Assembly: GCA_021151625.1 (NCBI GenBank)
Contig: JAGKWY010000034.1
Span: 1-33,053, forward strand
Direction: 5' to 3'
DNA length: 33,053 nt
Origin: Gammaproteobacteria bacterium
GTDB lineage: Bacteria; Pseudomonadota; Gammaproteobacteria; Pseudomonadales; Cellvibrionaceae
Part shown: piece after piece, positions 8,851 to 17,015 of the stretch
Layout of the letters: each line of letters begins with the position of its first letter
Numbering within the stretch: the stretch's first letter is position 1
Position numbers and translations under genes: made by a program
The notes under the pieces: model-generated
The model's database searches: none
What the model saw: the letters and a program-made list of their open reading frames with translations, nothing else
What the model was told of the DNA's origin: nothing

Positions 8851-8861
8851 TTGTAATACAA
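8851..8861. promoter_or_regulatory. GntR/FadR-type operator (perfect palindrome)
   Basis: TTGTAATACAA is a perfect 5+1+5 palindrome and fits the FadR-subfamily pattern TnGTnnnACnA. It is the best copy of the motif in the window and lies in the symporter promoter region, 78 bp from the start codon. Confidence 0.6.
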
Positions 8862-8985
8862 GTATTTGTTGCAAATAGTATGAATAATTGGTCGGTTTTT
8901 GGCGCTAAATACTGCAGATATTGGGAATTTTTGAAGCAAACTCCCCCAATCTGGCGCTGGATTCATATTTCCGGAGGCCGTGATT

Positions 8986-9010
8986 AATGGCTAAAAATAG
9001 CCATTTTTTT
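8986..9010 (+). terminator. Orphan plus-strand terminator in the divergent region
   Basis: AATGGCTA, a loop of AAAA, TAGCCATT and then further T residues. It points along the plus strand, but no plus-strand gene lies upstream within the 475-bp symporter/receptor intergenic region (8774-9248). It could end a small RNA or act as an attenuator in a long leader of receptor 2. A GGAGG at 8973-8977 followed by ATG at 8987 opens a 16-codon frame (MAKNSHFFTYELLFIS) overlapping the hairpin. Confidence 0.65.
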
Positions 9011-9066
9011 ACATATGAGCTGCTGTTTATCAGTTGACGCGGGGAGGCAATAGGTCTAGGATTTAT

Positions 9067-9077
9067 TTGTCTTACAA
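9067..9077. promoter_or_regulatory. GntR/FadR-type operator before TonB receptor 2
   Basis: TTGTCTTACAA keeps both TTGT and ACAA half-sites and differs from the perfect palindrome at one arm position. It lies about 170 bp before the receptor start at 9249. A weaker TTGTAAATAAA follows at about 9087-9097. Confidence 0.55.
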
Positions 9078-9248
9078 TATGCTCAATTGTAAATAAAATA
9101 AGCCTTCGATTGAGCGTTTGGACTACTGCCGGTGAAGAATCTCTTCTATTTCCGGTAATTTAATAAGACAAATAAAACGCACGAATTTGATAATAACGAT
9201 AGGCGCCTGCGCTCAGCCAAAAGGTGCCATCGCACACGGGAGATACAC

Positions 9249-12029
9249 ATGTTCCAGAAAAAAACACTCAGCATGGCTGTTGCCATGGCTGCAGCGTTCG
9301 GTGCTGCCTTACCTGCATTTGCGCAAGAAGACCAGGTGGAAGAAATTGTCGTAACCGGTATTCGCGGCAGCTTGCAGCAAGCATTGGATGTGAAGCGTGA
9401 GAAAACCCAAATCGTCGATGCGATTGTGGCAGAAGACATCGGCAAGTTTCCCGATAACAACGTAATCGAGGCGCTGCAGCGTGTTACCGGTGTGCAGGTA
9501 ACCAATCGCGGTTCAGGTGAAACCTCTGGTATTTCTATTCGTGGTTTAACAGACATTAACACTACCGTGAATGGCCGCAATATTTTTACCGCTTCAGGTT
9601 TATCGGTAGCACTGCAAGATGTTCCTGCAAGCTTGATCAAGCAAGTGGATGTTTATAAAACTCGTTCTGCTTCGCAAATTGAAAATGGTATTGCCGGTTC
9701 AGTGGATATTAAAACCCAGCGTCCATTTGATTTTGATGGCTCCAAAGTTGTATTAGCCGCACGTGCGATTAATCAGGAACAGGCAGATAAAACTGATCCT
9801 AACATCAGCGGTTTAGCGAGCAATCGCTGGGAAACCGATGCCGGTGAGTTTGGTGCATTAGTCAACTTATCCTACGCACGCACTAATTACCGCGATCAAA
9901 GTGTGACTGCCGGTGCAATGGTTCCTTTCGCAACCAATAATCCTGTAGCGCCCTTCACCAATTATGAGCGTATTTTCCTGGATAAAGGCGGCGTTGCTGA
10001 AAATCCAATCTGGACTCCGGGTTTACTGGATGGTTTGCCTGATGCTCCTGGCTCAACTTTGAATGTAAATGGTAAGCCGATGGAATATATCCTCGGACGT
10101 GATGCAATTTTTGCCAGCGATTTTACTGGTGAGCGCGAGCGTACTGCCGCCAATGTTTCTTTCCAGTATGCACCTAATGATTCATCTGAATATTTATTTG
10201 AAGCTTTTTATAATGGCTATCGCAACGAGTCCTTTAACTCATTGTTGTTCTCTTTTGCTGACTGGTGGGGCGAATACGCCAATAATGCGGCGGCAGCAAA
10301 TGTTAAATTGCACGAAGGTACTAACATTGTTAAATCGCGCAGCGTGTTGTTCCCTTATATGTTCACCAGTGGTGACCTGACCACCGGCCAAACTGATAGT
10401 TATGTTTATGCATTGGGTGGCAATTGGGATATAGGTGAAAACCTGAAGGTAAAATCAGAGCTGGTGTATCAAGACAGTACCTTTGAATCTGATTTCTTTG
10501 CTATGCGTTTTGACAAAGTGGGCTATCAACTTGATGTAGATTTTAACTCCGGTGGTGGTTTGCCCGCATTTGGTTTCCCGGATAATCCAGCGACAGCTTC
10601 TGTTAATGAAAGTGACTTGACGGATACCGTTGCCTGGAATACGGCAGACCTGTACGACAACGCTAATAAAAACGATGGCGATGCAACTACTTTCACTACT
10701 GATGCAACACTGACAACTGATTTCGGTATTTTCAGTTCCTTTGATTTTGGTGTGCGGATTGATCAGCGTTCTGCTGCCGAAGCTTTCTCTACCCAGAGCA
10801 AGTACAACAATTCTGTTGCTATCGAAAATATGGATGGCCTTGCCTATATCAACAGCGGGTTCTTTGATGGTGAATCCGATGTTCCAACCAGCTGGGCGGC
10901 AGCCAACGGCTATTACATCCGTTCCAATGCTGACGAATTCAGAAGTATCTATGGCCTGAGTAAGCTGGCGTTGCTGGAAAGTTTCAATATTGATGAGTTG
11001 ACTACTTCTGCTTATGTAACTGGAAAGTTTGAATCGCAAATTGCCGGGCGTGATATCGACGGTGAAATTGGTTTCCGCTATACCGGTTCAGAAACTGATA
11101 TGGAATTTACCGATCGTGCCAACGGTGATGTAAGTGATGCAAGTTCGGATACATCAAAAGTATTGCCAAGCTTGATGGTTCGCTATCACTGGACCGACGA
11201 TTTGATTTCACGTTTTGCCTACACAGAAACCTTGCGTCGCCCTGGCTTTGCGCAATTGAATTCCAACATCATTTACAACGAAGATGTTACCAATATTGGT
11301 TATGGTACTGCGGGTGGTGGCAACCCGGATCTGAAACCGGTTGAGTCGCAAAACTTTGATCTGTCACTGGAGTGGTATTTTGGTGAAGGCAGTTCGTTGT
11401 ATGGAACTTTGTTTCAGCGTGATATTGAAGGTTTTGTGATTGATTTCCGCCGTCAGGTGCAAGCTCAGAAACCGGATGGTAGTGGAATAGGTACCTATGT
11501 GTTGAGCCAGCCATACAATGCATCTAATGGCCAATTAAAAGGGGCTGAGTTGGGTGCGGTGTGGTTCCCGCAAAACCTGCCCTGGTATCTGGATGGTTTT
11601 GGTATTCAGGCAAGCTATACCAGTTTGGAATCTGAGCAGACTACACCTATGACTGACAGTGCTGGCAATATCACGGGCAGCAAGAAGACTTCGTTGTTCG
11701 GTGTGTCTGATGAATCTTATAGTGTGGTGCTTGCATACGAGAAAGAAAAAATTGGTGCACGTTTATCTTATGCATGGCGTAGTAAATTCCTCAACAACTA
11801 TGAGGCTGCGCTGTTTGCCAACCCACTGGAAGTCTGGAGAAAGCCAGAGTCTAGCCTGGATCTGCAAATCACTTATGACGTAACCGATCAAATCTCTCTG
11901 ACTCTGGACGGAACCAACCTGACTGAAGAAATTTATCAAAGCTATTACGGTGATAACTCCACCACCGGTAACTTCGGTTCAGCTCTTTACAGTCGTACCT
12001 TTGCATTGGGTGCACGCTTTAGCTTCTAA
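9249..12029 (+). CDS. TonB-dependent outer-membrane receptor 2
   Basis: TonB-dependent receptor of 926 residues, predicted to take up arabinan fragments. The signal peptide ends at ALPAFA (residue 25) and is followed by the TonB box EEIVVTGI. The plug contains IVAEDIGKFPDNNVIEAL and GISIRGLTDINTTVNGR, almost identical to receptor 1. The barrel ends FALGARFSF. GGGAG lies about 7 bp before the ATG. The intergenic region shared with the symporter holds two operator-like sites. It is followed by a strong terminator (12043-12079), so it is probably monocistronic. Differences from receptor 1 are concentrated in the barrel and loop regions, which could mean a different oligosaccharide length or decoration. 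That is inference. Confidence 0.93.
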   Translation: MFQKKTLSMAVAMAAAFGAALPAFAQEDQVEEIVVTGIRGSLQQALDVKREKTQIVDAIVAEDIGKFPDNNVIEALQRVTGVQVTNRGSGETSGISIRGLTDINTTVNGRNIFTASGLSVALQDVPASLIKQVDVYKTRSASQIENGIAGSVDIKTQRPFDFDGSKVVLAARAINQEQADKTDPNISGLASNRWETDAGEFGALVNLSYARTNYRDQSVTAGAMVPFATNNPVAPFTNYERIFLDKGGVAENPIWTPGLLDGLPDAPGSTLNVNGKPMEYILGRDAIFASDFTGERERTAANVSFQYAPNDSSEYLFEAFYNGYRNESFNSLLFSFADWWGEYANNAAAANVKLHEGTNIVKSRSVLFPYMFTSGDLTTGQTDSYVYALGGNWDIGENLKVKSELVYQDSTFESDFFAMRFDKVGYQLDVDFNSGGGLPAFGFPDNPATASVNESDLTDTVAWNTADLYDNANKNDGDATTFTTDATLTTDFGIFSSFDFGVRIDQRSAAEAFSTQSKYNNSVAIENMDGLAYINSGFFDGESDVPTSWAAANGYYIRSNADEFRSIYGLSKLALLESFNIDELTTSAYVTGKFESQIAGRDIDGEIGFRYTGSETDMEFTDRANGDVSDASSDTSKVLPSLMVRYHWTDDLISRFAYTETLRRPGFAQLNSNIIYNEDVTNIGYGTAGGGNPDLKPVESQNFDLSLEWYFGEGSSLYGTLFQRDIEGFVIDFRRQVQAQKPDGSGIGTYVLSQPYNASNGQLKGAELGAVWFPQNLPWYLDGFGIQASYTSLESEQTTPMTDSAGNITGSKKTSLFGVSDESYSVVLAYEKEKIGARLSYAWRSKFLNNYEAALFANPLEVWRKPESSLDLQITYDVTDQISLTLDGTNLTEEIYQSYYGDNSTTGNFGSALYSRTFALGARFSF

Positions 12030-12042
12030 GCGTAAACAGTAT

Positions 12043-12079
12043 AAAAATCCGGAGTCACCTGAGTGGCTCCGGATTTTTT
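12043..12079 (+). terminator. Intrinsic terminator of TonB receptor 2
   Basis: AAAAATCCGGAGTCAC pairs with GTGGCTCCGGATTTTT (one G-T pair) around CTGA and is followed by a T-run. It starts 14 bp after the stop codon. Confidence 0.95.
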
Positions 12080-12123
12080 GTTGGCCGGGATGCAGTATGT
12101 AAGTTTTCTAGCTTTAGCTAACA

Positions 12124-12140
12124 ATGTCCCAATACGATAA
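12124..12140. promoter_or_regulatory. Motif shared with the 431-461 dyad, before a GH43 gene
   Basis: ATGTC, two C residues and AATACGATAA. The 11-mer CAATACGATAA is identical to 451-461, and in both places ATGTC precedes it. It ends 22 bp before the GH43 start at 12162. It may be a degenerate GntR site. Confidence 0.35.
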
Positions 12141-12161
12141 TTAATAATTAAGGGCTTTCTT

Positions 12162-13628
12162 ATGTATCAGACACTTCATTTTGGTATGAATTTTTTTGTT
12201 TTATTGGTGCTGCTCTTTTGCGCGGCAAACGCCTCTGCAATTAGCCTTTCAGGTACTACTGATATTCACGACCCCTCCACTATTGTTAAAGATGGCAATA
12301 CCTATTGGACTTTTGGTACCGGTGGTGGGGCCAGTAATTTTCCGATCAATGCACTTTACTCTACCGATTTAATTAACTGGAAGCGCGGGCCATCGCCAAT
12401 TCCTGCAAATACTTACCCTTCATGGATTAGCAGCAAGGTCCCCGGTTTTGATGGCAATTTTTGGGCGCCTGATGTAATTGAAATGAACGGAAAATTTTAT
12501 TTGTATTACTCGGCATTTTCCTCTACCTCGGGCATGCGTTCTGCGATCGGGGTGATGGTGACCAGCTCGTTGAATAATCCCAGCTGGCAGGACCTGGGCA
12601 TGGTGGTGTCAACCCTGGATGAAGGTACGTTAAGCGGGCAGCCAGTAAATACTATTGATGCTGGTGTGTATCGCGATGCACAAAATAATGTGTGGATGGC
12701 TTACGGTTCGCATTATGCGGGGATTTTTGTTCGCCAGTTAAACCCGAGCACCGGCAAGCTGATGAACAGCACGCGCTACCCGGTGGTAGGAAATAATTAT
12801 GCATGGCACGAATATGAAGCAGCGCAAGTAAAATATATCAACGGCTATTACTATATGTTTGTGAACCTGGGTGAGTGCTGCCTGGGCAATCAAAGTAATT
12901 ACTATATTGTTACTGGTCGCTCCACCAGTCCAACAGGTCCGTTTCTGGATAAAAATGGTAAGAGTTTATGGAATTATGGCGGCAGCAGTATTTTAATTTC
13001 CGATGGCAATTACATTGGCCCAGGTCACTTTGGTTATTTCTATAATAATGGTCAGCATCTCGCATCAATCCATTATTATGATGGCACTACCTCAACCGGT
13101 TGGCCTGCACGTCTGGATTTGTTGCAAATGACGTTTTCCAATGGCTGGCCAGTATTGAGCCGCAATTTCTCGGTAAAAACCGATAGCAATGCGCGCATCA
13201 GCGGCACTTATCGCATTACACCAGCGCACTCGGGCAAATCATTAGACGTTGAAAACTGTGGTGTGGCAGCGGGCACTAATCTGCGTCAATGGAGCTGGAT
13301 TAACAACAACTGCCAGAAATTTATTATTACCCGCGTTGATGATGTATGGCATCGCATATCACCCGTTAATGCATCGAGTCTGGCGTTTGATGTGGATTCC
13401 TATTCGACTGCGGATGGCGCCAATCTGATGTTGTGGAATAACACTAACACTCACAATCAAATGTTCCGCTTTCAATCCGCAGGTTCAGGGCGCTACCGGA
13501 TCATTAATCGCAATAGCGAGAAGTGTTTGGATATTTCTGCCAGCTCAACCGCCGACGGTGCCAATTTAAATCAGTGGCAATGTTTGGCCAATGCGACTAA
13601 CCAAATGTTTACCTTGCAAGCGCAATAA
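12162..13628 (+). CDS. Secreted GH43 arabinanase with C-terminal ricin-type domain
   Basis: Predicted secreted arabinan-active GH43 of 488 residues. A hydrophobic signal peptide ends near ANASA. The catalytic domain (about 30-340) has the base Asp37 in IHDPS, the middle Asp166 in NTIDAG and the acid Glu219 in YEAAQ. FWAPDVIEMNGKFYLYYS and IGPGHFG match endo-arabinanases, and a Cys pair (GECCLGN) recurs in the paralogues. The C-terminal 140 residues form a ricin-type beta-trefoil with three repeats (NLRQWSW, NLMLWNN, NLNQWQC), a probable carbohydrate-binding CBM13-like module. Pro after the second Asp and after the Glu, usual in the relatives here, is Ala in both places (IDA, EAA), which may alter activity. 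AAGGGC precedes the ATG. A repeat element and then the GH127-type gene follow. Confidence 0.9.
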   Translation: MYQTLHFGMNFFVLLVLLFCAANASAISLSGTTDIHDPSTIVKDGNTYWTFGTGGGASNFPINALYSTDLINWKRGPSPIPANTYPSWISSKVPGFDGNFWAPDVIEMNGKFYLYYSAFSSTSGMRSAIGVMVTSSLNNPSWQDLGMVVSTLDEGTLSGQPVNTIDAGVYRDAQNNVWMAYGSHYAGIFVRQLNPSTGKLMNSTRYPVVGNNYAWHEYEAAQVKYINGYYYMFVNLGECCLGNQSNYYIVTGRSTSPTGPFLDKNGKSLWNYGGSSILISDGNYIGPGHFGYFYNNGQHLASIHYYDGTTSTGWPARLDLLQMTFSNGWPVLSRNFSVKTDSNARISGTYRITPAHSGKSLDVENCGVAAGTNLRQWSWINNNCQKFIITRVDDVWHRISPVNASSLAFDVDSYSTADGANLMLWNNTNTHNQMFRFQSAGSGRYRIINRNSEKCLDISASSTADGANLNQWQCLANATNQMFTLQAQ

Positions 13629-13636
13629 TTTTTTGC

Positions 13637-13757
13637 GGATTTAACCCTTAGCTGCTTAAGTCTGACTGTGAAAAATTAGCTATGAAAATTGGTTATGCAA
13701 ATTCGGCTATGAAAAGTTGGTTACGAAAAGCTGGTTATGAAAAGTTGGGTTAAATCC
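13637..13757. repeat. Tandem 14-bp repeats enclosed by 11-bp inverted repeats
   Basis: GGATTTAACCC (13637-13647) and its exact reverse complement GGGTTAAATCC (13747-13757) bound an array of six degenerate units. The units lie at 13669-13682, 13683-13695, 13696-13709, 13710-13723, 13724-13737 and 13738-13752, with consensus TGAAAAGTTGGTTA. It occupies the gap between the GH43 stop and the GH127-type gene. It would form an RNA stem with the repeats in the loop. Unit length is not a fixed multiple of three, so a conserved peptide repeat is unlikely. Confidence 0.8.
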
Positions 13758-13781
13758 ACACGGGTTTATTTTTTTAGCAGT

Positions 13782-13812
13782 ATATTCCCGCTTTACCGCG
13801 GGAATATTTTTT
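13782..13812 (+). terminator. Terminator/attenuator hairpin just before the GH127-type gene
   Basis: ATATTCCCGC (13782-13791), loop TTTACC, GCGGGAATAT (13798-13807) and a T-run to 13812. The AGAGG ribosome site of the next gene begins directly after it (13813-13817). It either ends the GH43 transcript or attenuates read-through into the next gene. Confidence 0.85.
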
Positions 13813-13822
13813 AGAGGTTTTT

Positions 13823-16204
13823 ATGCGATTCATCAACTCACTTCGCGCGCTGACCCTGGGGGTTAGCCTTATCATCACTCCGGTATTTGCATTGGAGCTG
13901 GCGCCCTTGCGCGATGTGCAGTTATTGGATGGCCCATTTTTGCATGCACAAAATACTAACAAAGATTACTTAATGGCATTGGATGCCGAAAAGTTATTGG
14001 CGCCTTTTCGTCGCGAAGCAGGGCTTCCCTTTAAAGAAACCTATGGCAATTGGGAGTCTACCGGGTTAGATGGCCATATGGGGGGGCATTATGTGTCAGC
14101 ACTCGCCTTGACCTATGCATCCACACATGACAAATCTGTATTAAAGCGTTTGGATTATGTGATCAAAGAATTAAAGAAATGCCAGGATAAACTGGGTACC
14201 GGTTATATCGGTGGGATTCCCGACAGCAAAAAAATGTGGGATGAAATTGCGGCGGGCAATATTCGCGCTGACAACTTTTCCACTAACGAGCGCTGGGTTC
14301 CCTGGTACAACCTGCATAAAATCTACGCCGGCCTGCGCGACGCTTACCTTTATGCCGATAACAAAGATGCTAAAAAGATGCTGGTGAAATTGTCAGATTG
14401 GACAATTGCACTAACCAAAAATCTATCGCCTGAACAGATGCAGGCAATGCTGCGTACCGAGCACGGTGGTATGAATGAAATATTTGTGGATGTGGCGCAG
14501 ATTACTGGTGATAAAAAGTATTTAATGTTGGCGGAAGCTTTTTCCCATCAAACTATTTTGCAGCCTCTGGAAAAGCAGAGTGATCAATTAACTGGCCTGC
14601 ATGCCAATACCCAGATTCCCAAAATTATCGGTTTCAAACGCTATGCTGATGCAACCAAAAATCCTGAGTGGAGTAAGGCAGCAGAGTTTTTTTGGCAAAC
14701 AGTTGTGGATAAGCGCTCAGTAGCTATTGGTGGCAATAGTGTGAAAGAGCACTTCCATGACCAGCAAGATTTCTCGCCCATGGTCAATGAGGTGGAAGGG
14801 CCGGAAACCTGCAATACCTACAATATGCTGAAGTTGACAGAGTTGTTGTATTTGTCATCTGCTGACAATTCAAATGCACAAACGCAATACACTGACTATT
14901 ACGAACGCGCGCTCTACAACCATATTTTATCCTCACAAAATCCGACTACTGGTGGCTTTGTCTATTTCACGCCTATGCGCCCCAATCACTATCGTGTCTA
15001 TTCGCAAGTGGATAAAGGCATGTGGTGTTGTGTTGGTTCCGGGTTGGAGAGCCAATCCAAGTACGCCGAATTTATTTACGCGCGCGAAGCCAACGGAAAA
15101 GTGCCCGCTGTCTATGTAAACCTGTTTATTCCATCCACTATGGAGTGGAAGAAAAAAGGCATAGCCCTTACTCAGCGCACGCAATTTCCCGATGAAGAAA
15201 CTGTGCGCATCCAAATTGACAAGACGGCGCATTTCGCGTTGAACCTGCGCTATCCATCCTGGGTAAAAGCCGGTGCGTTACAGGTGCGAGTGAACGGCCA
15301 GTTACAAACCCTGCAGCAGGATTCCGGTGCTTATATCAGGCTGGAGCGCAACTGGAAAAAGGGCGACAAGGTTGAGTTTAATTTGCCTATGCAAACACGT
15401 CTGGAACAAATGCCGGGCGGTGCAAATTACTATGCGGTATTGCATGGCCCGATAGTTCTGGCGGCCAAGACACAGCCCTTCGCCAATGAATCCTTGAATT
15501 ATTTTGCCGACGATTCGCGCATGGGACACATAGCCCAGAGCCAAATGTGCCCGTTGGAAGCGGCGCCTTTTTTATTAGGTAATTCGCAGGATTTTATTCA
15601 AAAGCTAAAACCTGTCGCGGGTAAAGCCTTGACGTTCGATGCTTCAGGGTTAATCAATGGTGCTCATATGGAACATTTGGAATTGATTCCATTTTTTCGT
15701 TTACACGAGTCCCGCTATACCATTTACTGGCCCTATACTACGGCTGCAGATTTGGAAAAAGCGCGTGCTACAGCTGCGGCAGATGAAAAAACGCGTTTGC
15801 AATTACAAGCCAAAACGATTGACCAGATAGCGCCGGGCGAGCAGCAACCCGAGTCAGATCATTTCTATAAAGGCGAACAAAGTGAAACTGGCTTATATAA
15901 CGGCCATCACTGGCGTCACACCCGTGCCTGGTTTAGTTATGAATTAAACGATAAAAAACAGGAAGCAAAATTTTTGCAGATTACCTACGCCGGTGTGGAT
16001 TCAGGTAGAAGCTTTGCTATTTATCTCAACGATCAATTAATTGCCGACATTAAGTCGACAGGTAAAGCGGAAGAATTTTTTACTGAGTCCTACGCAATTC
16101 CCGCTGATCTGGTGAAAAAATCCAATGGCAAACTGCGCATTAAATTTGTTGCCACCCCCGGCTCAATTGCGGGCGGGATTTATGGGGTAAGGTTAGTCCG
16201 CTGA
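13823..16204 (+). CDS. GH127/GH146-type beta-L-arabinofuranosidase (DUF1680)
   Basis: Predicted exported enzyme of 793 residues that removes terminal beta-L-arabinofuranose. A signal peptide ends near TPVFA (residue 23). The (alpha/alpha)6 DUF1680 core holds Glu328 and Cys330 (EGPETCNTYNM) and the adjacent Cys402-Cys403 (MWCCVGSGLE). These match the zinc-binding Glu-Cys-Cys-Cys set of the bifidobacterial GH127 enzyme HypBA1, where the first Cys of the pair is the nucleophile. The C-terminal 140 residues, ending GSIAGGIYGVRLVR, resemble the extra domain found in longer DUF1680 proteins, including the GH146 group active on plant arabinan. It has an AGAGG ribosome site. Its last 12 bp overlap the 3' end of the opposite-strand toxin gene. 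Assignment to GH127 versus GH146 needs alignment. Confidence 0.88.
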   Translation: MRFINSLRALTLGVSLIITPVFALELAPLRDVQLLDGPFLHAQNTNKDYLMALDAEKLLAPFRREAGLPFKETYGNWESTGLDGHMGGHYVSALALTYASTHDKSVLKRLDYVIKELKKCQDKLGTGYIGGIPDSKKMWDEIAAGNIRADNFSTNERWVPWYNLHKIYAGLRDAYLYADNKDAKKMLVKLSDWTIALTKNLSPEQMQAMLRTEHGGMNEIFVDVAQITGDKKYLMLAEAFSHQTILQPLEKQSDQLTGLHANTQIPKIIGFKRYADATKNPEWSKAAEFFWQTVVDKRSVAIGGNSVKEHFHDQQDFSPMVNEVEGPETCNTYNMLKLTELLYLSSADNSNAQTQYTDYYERALYNHILSSQNPTTGGFVYFTPMRPNHYRVYSQVDKGMWCCVGSGLESQSKYAEFIYAREANGKVPAVYVNLFIPSTMEWKKKGIALTQRTQFPDEETVRIQIDKTAHFALNLRYPSWVKAGALQVRVNGQLQTLQQDSGAYIRLERNWKKGDKVEFNLPMQTRLEQMPGGANYYAVLHGPIVLAAKTQPFANESLNYFADDSRMGHIAQSQMCPLEAAPFLLGNSQDFIQKLKPVAGKALTFDASGLINGAHMEHLELIPFFRLHESRYTIYWPYTTAADLEKARATAAADEKTRLQLQAKTIDQIAPGEQQPESDHFYKGEQSETGLYNGHHWRHTRAWFSYELNDKKQEAKFLQITYAGVDSGRSFAIYLNDQLIADIKSTGKAEEFFTESYAIPADLVKKSNGKLRIKFVATPGSIAGGIYGVRLVR

Positions 16205-16492
16205 TGAATCCTGATTAAATATATCGCGCCTACCATTAAAAATAGTAATTATCTCAATGGGTTCCGGATAAGCTTTATAAATAATTCGATATCCCTGATG
16301 TACCAATTCGCGGATATCAGGGGTATTTAATTCGGGAGTGATTTTGCCGCTTAATGGGTATTCGGGCAGGTGACGTGTTGTTCTTAAAAGTTGTTCAATA
16401 AAATGATTAGCGCGGATCGGAGAGTCTTGAGCAATATAATCGCGAATGTCTTCCAGATCGAGTAGTGCTCGTTCAGACCAAATAATATTCAT
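16193..16492 (-). CDS. RelE/ParE-superfamily toxin
   Basis: Protein of 99 residues with the ParE/RelE fold pattern. It has an N-terminal helix pair (WSERALLDLEDIRDYIAQDS, then ANHFIEQLL) and the strand motifs IRELVHQGYRIIYKAY and IEIITIFNGRRD. ParE members poison gyrase and RelE members cleave mRNA on the ribosome; the sequence alone does not tell which. It lies 18 bp downstream of a 61-aa antitoxin gene, the normal order for such pairs. Its 3' end overlaps the end of the GH127-type gene by 12 bp, tail to tail. Confidence 0.85.
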   Translation of the reverse strand: MNIIWSERALLDLEDIRDYIAQDSPIRANHFIEQLLRTTRHLPEYPLSGKITPELNTPDIRELVHQGYRIIYKAYPEPIEIITIFNGRRDIFNQDSSAD

Positions 16493-16510
16493 CCCTGACT
16501 CGCCGTGTTA

Positions 16511-16696
16511 TTAAAGTGTTTTTCCCAGTAACCGCAGTTCTACTTGCTCTTGTGAGTAAACGCGTCCTTCTGCAATATCTTGCAGACCGTCCTCGATTTT
16601 TTTGCGCAGCGTCAGTGCTTGAATAGCGTCATCGAAGGTCGCTTCTTCGGGAAGTTGTTCTGCTATTTCATGCACGATTTGTTTCAATGTTTGCAT
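16511..16696 (-). CDS. Antitoxin partner of the RelE/ParE toxin
   Basis: Small acidic protein of 61 residues starting MQTLKQIVHEIAEQL. It includes the segment LRKKIEDGLQDIAEGRVYS, common in antitoxins next to ParE-type toxins. I chose the internal ATG at 16696 because AGGTG lies about 5 bp before it; the longer frame back to 16738 has no such site. It is expected to bind and neutralise the toxin and to repress the pair. An inverted repeat at 16732-16748 is a likely autoregulatory operator. The pair is antisense to the arabinan genes around it. Confidence 0.75.
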   Translation of the reverse strand: MQTLKQIVHEIAEQLPEEATFDDAIQALTLRKKIEDGLQDIAEGRVYSQEQVELRLLGKTL

Positions 16697-16731
16697 GTCA
16701 CACCTGTGATTGCTTAAGCGTTGTACACAGT

Positions 16732-16748
16732 GTCGCAACTTGTGCGAC
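16732..16748. promoter_or_regulatory. Inverted repeat upstream of the antitoxin gene
   Basis: GTCGCA, ACTTG, TGCGAC is a perfect 6-bp inverted repeat with a 5-bp spacer. It lies 36 bp upstream of the antitoxin start, where toxin-antitoxin complexes usually bind. Confidence 0.5.
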
Positions 16749-16800
16749 TCACTTCAAGCATCCATCTGTTCTAAGTGATGTTTTGTTTTGTGCATATAAA

Positions 16801-16811
16801 TTATAATACAA
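16801..16811. promoter_or_regulatory. GntR/FadR-type operator before the second LamG GH43
   Basis: TTATAATACAA differs from the perfect palindrome at one base. It lies 205 bp before the GH43 start at 17016, inside the 319-bp gap 16697-17015. That gap otherwise holds only AT-rich promoter-like sequence and the antitoxin promoter. Confidence 0.5.
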
Positions 16812-17015
16812 TATTAAATTATTGTTGAGTCTAATGAAGGCTCATGACAAACTGACTTCGCTATAAAAATAAAGGCTTTACCGCTTTTCCTGCAATTTTT
16901 AATCAAAAGGGCGCTGTCTTTCCTGATGCTTTTTCTATCGGGAGGGAATTCTTTGCGCGTTTAATTTTTAATTGTCAGACATAAAAGCTCGATAATCATA
17001 ATTAGGAGTGGAGAG

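Noticed and set aside
10455..11039. 194-codon minus-strand frame inside TonB receptor 2
   Set aside because: Shadow of the receptor coding frame; composition is unlike a real protein and no start signal is visible.
13669..13752. CRISPR-like array
   Set aside because: Units are directly abutting 14-mers without unique spacers, and no cas gene is present.
13682..13753. 23-codon frame (MKIGYANSAMKSWLRKAGYE...) in the tandem repeat
   Set aside because: No ribosome site before the ATG. Repeat unit lengths of 13, 14 and 15 do not keep frame, so coding selection is unlikely.
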